From: Gymnothorax reevesii
Lineage: Eukaryota; Chordata; Actinopteri; Anguilliformes; Muraenidae
Assembly: GCA_029721435.1 (NCBI GenBank)
Contig: CM056580.1
Location: 21,708,367 to 21,772,366, forward strand
Length of the DNA: 64,000 bases
Reading direction: 5' to 3'
This document shows, one piece after another, positions 56,284 through 64,000 of the stretch (positions are counted from its first letter, which is position 1; each line of letters begins with the position of its first letter). The notes beneath the pieces were generated by a model that was not told the origin of the DNA, ran no database searches, and saw only the letters and a program-made list of their open reading frames with translations. Both the position numbers and the translations under genes were made by a program.

Positions 56284-56469
56284 TGTAATGTGGATGAACT
56301 GAAAATCATTTCAGAATTGCTGACATCAGCCACTAAAATACTAAGAAACCAAAATGAGGCTTGTCTGGTCGACGGTATACTTTTTCTTTTGTCGAGAAAT
56401 ATAAATGAGTACATATCAGTCAATGGTGAGGGCAATTATAAGGTCTCATATCTCAATGACCTATTCAAG
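56284..56469 (+). CDS. Candidate host exon, unidentified protein
   Basis: An open stretch reads NVDELKIISELLTSATKILR and later VDGILFLLSRNINEYIS, VSYLNDLFK, with an even, protein-like composition. It ends at AAG|GTGAGG, a good splice donor (GT at 56470), and a T-rich, AG-ending stretch (GTGCGTGTGCCTGAG) precedes it at about 56269-56283. The frame continues upstream as low-complexity sequence that looks non-coding. The helical pattern is a little like the region before a GPCR-autoproteolysis domain in adhesion receptors, but I cannot assign it. No neighbouring exon was found. Confidence 0.35.
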
Positions 56470-56599
56470 GTGAGGTAAAGAAAAACTGGCAAATGCTGGA
56501 GCAGTCATATAAAATACATACTTCAGAGTGCTCAGTGATAACAATACGCTTGCAAATTGCTTGCTGCATTATACAAATGCTACTGTGTTTACCCGAGAA

Positions 56600-56965
56600 A
56601 AATTAGGTCATGTAAAATGCAAAAAAGAGTAATTCGAAATTTGTAAATCTTTTTTCACTCTGTATTCAATTAAAAATATACAAAGACCTAATTATTTTTG
56701 TTTTAATTCATCATTATTGTTTTTTTGAAAATGACAGCTATTTTGAAGTTTGATGCCTGCACCATGTTCAACAGCACATCTCCTAAATAACACGAAGTTG
56801 TTTAGGAACTGAAGAAACTGACTGTTTGTGTTTTAAAGCTTGACTTTTTCCCATTCTTGCTTGATATATGAACTCAGGTTCGAGCTGCTGGCAGTGCCAA
56901 AATTACTACGTGTCTAAAAATCCATGCTGTTGTAATACTTTCAGAGTTTCACAGACCATGACAGA
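56600..56965 (-). mobile_element. Old Tc1-like left-end fragment
   Basis: The order GTAAAATGCAAAAAAGAGTA, then TTTGTAAATC, then CTGTATTCAATTAAAAATAT and later CCCATTCTTGCTTGATATAT matches, with divergence, the left end and transposase C-terminal coding of the other Tc1 copies here. The rest is missing. Confidence 0.6.
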
Positions 56966-57077
56966 AACTGGCTTTGTGACATGTCACTGACGGGCGGATT
57001 TAGCCATTAAGGGGCCCTTGGCAAACACAGGCATGGGGCCCTACACCTTATTCAAATCTCATTTAACAAAGAAACTA

Positions 57078-59720
57078 CCCAGATAATAATTGGACGTTGT
57101 CCCAACGTTGTGTTTTGGTGCTGAGCATGTTGTATCCTGACGTGCTGAGTATGTCAAAGTGTAGACTCCAGATAACGTTGTGACAACGTCGTGTTGGGAT
57201 GTTGTGACAACATGATTGCATAAAGAAGGGTAAGAGTACGACACACAACCAAACTTCCTCTTATGTCCTCTTTTTATTATGGTGTTACAATTTTTTCTCG
57301 ACTGACGAAGCTTTGAACAAAGGTTTACATGTTAGGTTAGCCATTTAATTAACATCTGCAGTGGGATCTGAACCTGGGAACCTGTGGACAAAGTAATTCC
57401 AAGCACACCACACACCGCAGCCTTAACCACTAAACCAACTGAGTTTGTCCCACTTGTTTGTCAGTTCCCACTTTTTGCTGAAGGGTAAACGCTAACCAAA
57501 GCTGAAACGTTAAATATATAAAAAATATATAAAAAATGTTTATATATACAAAAGTATATATATAAAAATGTTTTTCCTTCTTAATTATGAATTGTTGTTA
57601 ATGAGGAAACGTCATGTGAATATCAATGTTGACGTATTTTATGCAGGTGAGCCGGCTGATCCGTTGACACTGGTACAGGTAGGATAATTTATGCTGAACA
57701 AACCACTGTATAAAGCCGAGTTGGACAGCCGTAAATGCACTCGCGTGCGTTTTGTGTTTTTTTTTCCAAATGGAAATAAAAGCCATGATGAAATTGGTGA
57801 TGATATGTGCACAGAATTAGTTCCAAGACCTGCGAAGGCAGACTCTCGAGACGGCTTTGTATGGCGCCTCTGACATCCAACTGATCACACCATTTGCCCT
57901 GGCACCTGGTTCGCCTGCAGCAGGATGTTGATGGAAAAGAAGTCCTTGGTAGCTCACCTGCCAGGCGACGAGCATGAAGACAAATAAAGCGGCGATAAAT
58001 GATTCCAGCCTCGATGACGGAGTCACAACAAGCAAAGGAACACCGTCGTCGACTGGTTCACTTATTGTTGCCAATTTGTCTTTGCATGGTGCAGAATAGC
58101 AACAGATATAGGGGGGAGGGCTCAGGACAAGTGGTGGAAATGGAAGAATCCAAATTTGGTGCCAACGAAAATAACACAAAGGGTCGTCGTATGTTGCCCC
58201 GCCGGTTCGACAATGATAACCCACTGCTGGTGGGGGTGAACGATTGCCTCATTGAGGAGAACTTCCAGCAGCAACGTTACGGTAAACCACTCCGTCAACT
58301 TCGTTAATTCCTGCCGCTGCCACCGGACGGCACGCCCACTCAAAATAGTGAGTACGAATGGTTGCAGATGAAACGGCCATCCCCTGCCATCCACCCACAC
58401 ACAAGCAGCAGCGGCAGCACCGAGGGCTTGGGTTTTTTAACCTGGCCGCGTACATGTGGCAAGGTGTCAAACTACTTTAAGCAAAATTTTATCGGACATC
58501 TCTGCTACTTTACGCGCCACCTAACAGCATGTAAGATCTTGCTGCTGCCACGGTCTAAGCATCTGCTTTGGCAGAGGTCACCAATGAGGTCTAAAGAAAA
58601 AAAAAAAACTTAAAATGAAAAAAAAAAAGACATAAATTTTTCACCTGGAAGCGCATTACTTACCGTTCCGGGCACCACCACCACCCCCCAACTTTTACGT
58701 TACATTCCCAGCTCTCCTCCCCGAGGACTCATCAGTTCTGAATGTAGCTGCTACCTTCGGACCCCCAACTCAGGGAATCAGCATTATCACCGAGCCATCA
58801 TCATTACTAGAATAATGTCATAAAGCCAATGTCAATGTAAATCCCGAAGATAATGTTGTTAAGTGCTATGCAAGCTCAAGTACACAAATTATTACGCAAG
58901 CAGAGGTCCAGATTTGAACAACAACGACAACACCGCAAAATATACACAGATAACTTAGCTGCTGAACACACTAGCGCACGGAAACGGAGTGCTCACCCTT
59001 TCCGCATGCGCATGCATGTGTAATATTGCAAATTATGCATACGCTGCGCCTGCCTCCTCCCCAGTGTTGTCCCAGCTAACGCACAATGTGCTCACAATGT
59101 TGTGACAATGTTCAATTATTACCTGGGAATGTACTGTAATGAATGTTGCGGAAACATGCTCAACAAGGTTGCGCTCTGCGCATTGTCACAACATCCCAAC
59201 ACATCGTTGTCGCAATGTTATCTGGAGTCTACACTTGTATGTGCTCAGCACGTCAGGATACAATGTGCTCAGCACCAAAAAGCACAATCTGCTGACAACG
59301 TGCAGACAATGTCCAATTATTACGTGTGAATGTATTTTGAATGTTGCAAAAACGTGCTCAGGAACATCTACATAACGTTGTACCAAGGTACTCTGGAACC
59401 TTTGAGGATGTGCTCTGCGCATTATCAAAACATCCCAGCACGATGTTGTCACAACGTTATCTGGAGTCTACACTTCTACGTGCTCAGCACGTCAGGATAC
59501 AACATGCTCAGCACCAAAAACACAAACCGCTCACAACATCGTGACAAAGTTGTAAAATGATGGTATGAAAACAACGTGCTGAAAAAGTCCACAACGTTGT
59601 GAGGAGGTTAGTACCACAACGTCGCAGTTCAACGTGCACGCAATGTTGTGACAACTTCAGGCAACCAAACCTTCTCACAACCTGCTCACAACATTGTGAC
59701 CTCTTTGTGCATTAGCTGGG
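57078..59720. mobile_element. Possible TA-flanked element with subterminal repeats
   Basis: The left end reads CCCAGATAATAATTGG and the right end, inwards, CCCAGCTAATGCACAA. TA flanks both (57076-57077 and 59721-59722). Both ends are rich in ACAACGTTGT-like palindromic words; a 57083-57213 stretch is the inverse of part of 59190-59330. The middle (57600-58620) has several short open frames without a known domain. An inner start CCCAGCTAACGCACAA at 59071 would instead give a 650-bp element with no TA on its left. Confidence 0.5.
59071..59720. repeat. Subterminal repeat block with 239-bp tandem units
   Basis: The block starting CTCTGCGCATT occurs at 59174 and again at 59413, a spacing of 239 bases, with roughly 150 bases shared, including ATCTGGAGTCTACACTT and CAGCACGTCAGGATACAA. 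Palindromic ACAACGTTGTGA-type words recur about ten times across the block. Confidence 0.75.
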
Positions 59721-59739
59721 TAAAAACAAAGGAGCGAAC

Positions 59740-59768
59740 AAACAAATAAATGAATAAATAAATAAATA
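59740..59768. repeat. AATA microsatellite
   Basis: AAATAAATGAATAAATAAAT-type repeat just beyond the element's right end. Confidence 0.85.
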
Positions 59769-59779
59769 TCTCACCCTTT

Positions 59780-60300
59780 TTAAATTCTTTTTTTAATGCA
59801 GACAGCACTAAAACACAGTACAGTGAAGTAATTGCTTGGTTATCTTCCAGTACATCAAACGGGCTACTAGGGGGACTACTTACATGCTGTTGCCCGAACT
59901 CTTCATCACGTCGGTCAAAATTGCTTGAGCAACTACCAACAGGGAGCTCCTCCACCAATCCAATGGCACCAGCCCTAGCACTGCTGCTCACACTAAGAGA
60001 AGGTTCTTGTAGTTCAAAACTACACTCGTTGTCAGTACCTGCAGCTTTATCTTGGAAAAAAAGCTGGTAACCTATGGTAGTGATTCTAGACGTTTTTTTC
60101 ATCTCCTCCTGCCTCTTTTTTGGTCAAACCCGCTAGGGTACATACGTTTTATTTCCACACTAAATTCCAGCCTGTGGGTCCGGGCAGAAAAGGTCACATC
60201 ACACACCGCTTTACCCTGAGGGGTCAGGGGAACATTAAATATTTTTAATGGCAGACCAAGTTTGTTTCTATGCAGTGCGAAATCTGACACTGACCTACAG
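59780..60300 (-). CDS. Two unidentified minus-strand open frames, possible gene remnants
   Basis: One frame (60102 down to about 59780) contains RITTIGYQLFFQDKAAGTDN and LSVSSSARAGAIGLVEELPV. The other (60290-60099) contains LGLPLKIFNVPLTPQGKAV and EFSVEIKRMYPSGFDQKRGR. They overlap by a few bases at 60099-60102, so they could be one broken gene. Composition is protein-like, but I recognise no family and see no start context or splice sites. A plus-strand frame overlaps at 60248-60457. Confidence 0.3.
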
Positions 60301-60457
60301 CGATGTTATTTACGAAGAAATTGGTTGTCACAGCGATGCAATTGGCATTTGTAATGAGAGATCATATGAAAATTCTGAGGGAGTGAAGTTTTACCACATG
60401 AAACATGCACCAGAGCCGCTGAAATTATCCTGGAAAAAGAAGACCCTGCCAGTGTGA

Positions 60458-61122
60458 AGATGTACTCAGGGTTCTAGCCACAAACAGCAACGGCAACCAA
60501 GAGCAATAAGAGGAGTGAAGAAGCCCTCCAGTTAACATTAGTCTTAAATAAATACAACCTGTCACTCACTTAGATGTTACCCCAATAACTAAAAACAAGA
60601 TCCAATATTCCTACTCAAAAATGGTAGTGGTAGCTATCTTGCATTAGCTCACTAACGACAAACAGTTACGAAAATCTAGAGAAACTGGAGAAGAGTAAGA
60701 GCACTCTGGTAAACATTAGTCTTTAATTAATACAACTAAGCCAAATGAAAGACTAAATTCCCTGACTTCACATTCCCATATTAGAGGGCTTTAATGCTTC
60801 ACCGATTTCTCTTTAGCAGCATTTACTACATCATACTCTACTTCAAAATGGAACTAGAGGCACTCGTAGAATGCAAACCTCGGCCAAGGCAGCACAATCC
60901 AAATCTTTGTGAGTGGGAGCTAAGTTCAGTGATTGCGTGTCATACGATTTCAAGATGGCTGTCGTGGCGACCATATTGTTTCTCTGATCGTGGTGAAAAT
61001 CAATAGGGTCCATCCTTGATGTAATAGCAATGCACCAAATAGGTTTTCCTCAAAGAGAAACGCTATGTCTTGATCATTAATGGCAACGCAGCATACTGGT
61101 ACCCTATTTGCTCAGTATATTG
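60458..61122. other. Unassigned sequence
   Basis: The words AGAGAAACTGGAGAAGAGTA and GCACTCGTAGAATGCAAACC look repeat-derived, but no bounded element could be defined. Confidence 0.35.
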
Positions 61123-61126
61123 ATTG

Positions 61127-61619
61127 TGTAATGTGAATATAGGCCACTAGATGGCAGTATTTACCTTTTTTTTATTCAGCCCAGACTGGAGCTAGGTTTA
61201 GACATGTCCTGGACATGTCTGGGGAAAGTCCCAGAAAATAAAAAAAAGAGGTCTAAATGTGGGTGGGGTCTGCAAAAGAGTATATAAAGAGTAGAATTGA
61301 GACAGTAAAGTAGTAGGAGAAATTGCAAGAAGGATACATGTGACCAGACCTGTCATTCTGTTCAAGACCTGTGAAGTTTCTTTTGTGGATTTTTGCCTGT
61401 GTTAGAACGTTTTTCCTCACCCAGGACACCACCAAGCCACCCACCAATGAGGGACTGTAAATATTTCTGTTTTTGTTGTATTCAATCGTGGTCAGAATAT
61501 TAGTTTAGTCGTTATTGTCTTTGTTAAAAATTAAATGTGTTTAAGTTTTAAACTGTGTCTGTCATCCCTTGCTGTTGCTGTTGTGTTGTAAATTGTAATA
61601 ACAAATTGGGGCCATAACA
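61127..61619 (+). repeat. Solo LTR of the Gmr1-like Gypsy family
   Basis: 493 bp starting TGTAATGTGAATATAGGCCA and ending GGGGCCATAACA, homologous along its length to the LTRs at 36002 and 41520, in the opposite orientation, with scattered differences. ATTG flanks both sides (61123-61126 and 61620-61623). A TATATAAAG box lies near 61281. No internal sequence adjoins it, so LTR-LTR recombination removed the body. Confidence 0.9.
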
Positions 61620-61623
61620 ATTG

Positions 61624-62284
61624 AATTAATTATCCTACTCTTAACCGGAAACAGGTTGAGTGTTAACCTGCATTATGGCAATGCCAATTGTAGGCAGAGT
61701 TTTATTTTAAAAAATGAGGAAATTAACTTACCATGTGGATGTGATTCGGCAAAATCACATTTTCTAAAACGTTTTCTCAGGCCTCTCAGGTAGATTTGAC
61801 TCTGAGGCAGAAAAAAATATACCAGTTTGTGAGCTACAGGAATTCGGAAGCTTTGAAAGAAACTGATATTTTATGTCACCATTAATGTGGATAAGAAAAT
61901 GCTTGAAAAGGATTACAATGAACAACAATGCAAGCTGAAGAGAAATGGATGTAATTCTACAGATTGACCTGCCTAACTGAACGAATTAACACTTAGTTGC
62001 TAATTAGGAAATGTAAATGGAAACAGGTTTGGAACCTGGCCTTCTTTCAGGCAAGGTGGGAGCAGGGTTATTATTCTTACAATTGCAAGTCCCAGGTGGA
62101 AGAGGTTAAAGGCTGAAGTTCTGATTATTATTATGTCTCCTCCCAGGAGGGAGGGGAGCCATTTAGTTTTTGTTCGGTTTCCCGTCCAAATTCGCATTCG
62201 TGTCAGCGTTCCCACTGTTCCCACTGTAATTTGGAAACCGTTTGAGATATTTACATCAAAACTTGCACACTCTTTTGACATTAT
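61624..62284. other. Unassigned sequence with a repeat scrap
   Basis: At about 62130-62281, CTCCTCCCAGGAGGGAGGGG followed by TTTGTTCGGTTTCCCGTCCA resembles the repeat at 52023-52270. The rest is unassigned. Confidence 0.4.
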
Positions 62285-63259
62285 GGGCTCTAAATTCGTT
62301 GGCGAATGGGGGGAGCGCCGCGCCAACGGGGTGTTTCCAGGCGTATTTTGCAATTTCATGTCAGGCACAAGTACTCCTCTGTCCCGCTCCTCTCCTCACC
62401 TTTAAAATGTTGCAATATAAAAGTTTCTGTCCTATATCTGCATGATGCGTTAATGTTGCATTTTACTTTCCTGCACCGCTTACATCTAGATTAAGCATTA
62501 CGAATAAGAGTTAGCTGGCTAGCTAGGGCATTCGCGAATTATTACCATTAGCAAACTTGAATGGAGAAAAGAAAACTACATCAGATCATTCAAACTTATG
62601 AAGTTGGAATGAAATACGACGGTTGCTAATTTATTTCTCCTGCCTGCAACGTTGGGAAGATGGATAGCGTGTTCCTATTATTACACCCTGTTGCTGCTTA
62701 AAATTTTGGGATTAACATGCATGGACAACAATGTTTCCTTTCGCGTCCAATATGAAAACAGCTGAAGGACACATACCCACATAGTCCACACATGCACTCA
62801 CACTTCTACATGCACACACATCTCTCTCTCACTTTCTCTCTTGTACTTTGCAGACAGGGGTATTTGCGGTCAAAGCCACTGCCGCAAAAAAGTGGCTACA
62901 GCGCTCAAAGTAATTCAATATCAATACTCACGTTTTGTAACAGAAGTTCAAAACTTTGATATAACATAGAAAACACATATTTAGAAAAATTCATGGACGG
63001 ATGGACTCATATCTTTTACTGACATGAAATACCATGCATTACTAACATCAGTTCCGCAGTTCTAGTGTTATGGACAGAGCTGTGCAGCAAGGTGGTCTCT
63101 CTTCTTCCGTGCGTGCTACTGCTCTCCCTGCTGATACGGCACATGCAATTCGGCCTCACTGTCTCAAGTCTCTGCGCACGTCCGTCTACCGTCCGAACGT
63201 CCGAAATTACCACTGCGTGGGCTGCGCCACCCTGCGCTGCGCCAAGAAAATTAGAGCCC
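62285..63259 (-). mobile_element. Element A, copy 3, short form
   Basis: Starts GGGCTCTAAATTCGTTGGCG and ends AAAATTAGAGCCC. The first 450 bases follow the right part of copy 1 reversed (GATGCGTTAATGTTGCATTT, GTTGCTGCTTAAAATTTTGG). Its other end has CACTGCGTGGGCTGCGCCAC as in the left arm of copy 1. TAT precedes the left end, but TGA follows the right end. It lacks most of the middle, including element C. Confidence 0.75.
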
Positions 63260-63297
63260 TGAATGTGCATGTGCCTTTACTGTCTGCTAACATCAAT

Positions 63298-63318
63298 GGG
63301 GGGGGTGGGGGGGGAGGA
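63298..63318. repeat. G-rich tract
   Basis: GGGGGGGGTGGGGGGGGAGG, a possible quadruplex-forming run just after element A copy 3. Confidence 0.9.
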
Positions 63319-63319
63319 G

Positions 63320-64000
63320 ACATTTGTTTTTTTGCCTTAAAAAAAATCTCTAGCTGCTTCTGTCCTTGAATTTTCTCTCCAAAGAATCAAAACGTCATAA
63401 TTTGTAATAAGACTGAAAATTTATTAAGCTAAATCAATTCATCATTTCAGTTGGGCAACCACCGCTGGCTCTCACATGTATCCACATGTGCACATGAAGG
63501 GAGAAAGCCAAAGTCCCTTTTTAAGCTCCTCAGCCAAGTTCAAATCAAAAGACCAGGTTGCAATGGAAACAGCTGTGTACATCTTGCACAAAGTACTAAG
63601 TGTTCCTACTAGTAATAAAGAAGGTATCTTCCAGAACAATCAAGATATAATAGCCCTCAATCTCCTTGACTCCAGGAGTTTAGATATGAGGTTGACAGAG
63701 TACACATTCAGGATAATTAGGGATGTAAAACACCAGGATGAAAGGCTTTATTCACTCAGGCATTTATCCAAACTACAAGTAACTGTAGTACTGAGAGCAG
63801 GAAGTTGGACTTGTTTTCACACTCCAGACAACATTGCTCTATAGGTGAGGCTGAATATTGGAGCACTATTCTCCCTCCCTCATCTCATCTTTGTAATCTT
63901 GGTGCTAATTTTGGTCAATTTATATTTTTTGATGCCCATATGAGGATGTTTTCCCTGACATGCGTCTTCCATCTAAAAAAATATGACCAAACTCAAAAAC
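63320..64000. other. Unassigned end of window
   Basis: A 122-codon plus-strand frame (63476-63844) contains QDIIALNLLDSRSLDMRLTE and IRDVKHQDERLYSLRHLSK. I do not recognise it. It has no Kozak-like or splice support and may be chance or a repeat fragment. Confidence 0.3.

Noticed and set aside
57817..58470. Multiple overlapping frames as a host gene
   Set aside because: No single frame has known motifs or consistent splice signals, and the region lies between matching transposon-like ends.

Overview
The window looks like intergenic DNA from a ray-finned (teleost-type) fish. It is AT-rich and dominated by fish-type transposable elements: many Tc1-like DNA transposons, hAT elements, a Rex1-like LINE tail, other APE-type LINEs, a tRNA-derived SINE with an L2-like tail, and a Gmr1-like Ty3/Gypsy retrotransposon. 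I found no complete host protein-coding gene and no tRNA or rRNA gene. One possible host exon (about 56.28-56.47 kb) is the only non-transposon coding candidate I would follow up.

Layout. 0-8.7 kb: a Tc1-like relic (1514-8671) spread apart by a hAT-type MITE and by a LINE, which itself carries a SINE and a 1.9-kb inverted-repeat element (element A) with another element (C) inside it. 8.7-16.5 kb: mostly unrecognised sequence with one Tc1 end and a few weak repeats. 16.5-23.5 kb: one hAT transposon (16539-23461) bounded by a perfect 8-bp target duplication, with a decayed transposase on the minus strand; a Rex1-like LINE tail, a short Tc1 element and a MITE are inserted in it. 24.9-28.4 kb: microsatellites, a truncated LINE, a Gypsy protease/integrase remnant and a Tc1 element with both ends. 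29.8-32.5 kb: a decayed LINE on the minus strand.

36.0-42.0 kb: an LTR retrotransposon on the minus strand with two LTRs that look identical (498 bp each). Its polyprotein has integrase upstream of reverse transcriptase, the Gmr1-like order, and a frameshift and a stop interrupt the RNase H end. It sits inside an older Tc1-like relic. A related solo LTR lies at 61127-61619 with its own 4-bp target duplication.

43.5-52.95 kb: a Gypsy integrase scrap, a foldback element (D), then a second copy of element A, split by a 3-kb TTAA-flanked element (B, which contains another Tc1 copy) and by a 535-bp Tc1-type MITE. 53.2-55.3 kb: a second, older hAT transposase relic. 57.1-59.7 kb: a possible 2.6-kb TA-flanked element with dense subterminal ACAACGTTGT-type repeats. 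62.3-63.3 kb: a third copy of element A.

The genes present are selfish-element genes. Most are broken and none forms a host pathway. The main value is the readable insertion history: target duplications, empty-site comparisons between paralogous copies, and up to four levels of nesting. All family names come from motifs read by eye; no database search was run.
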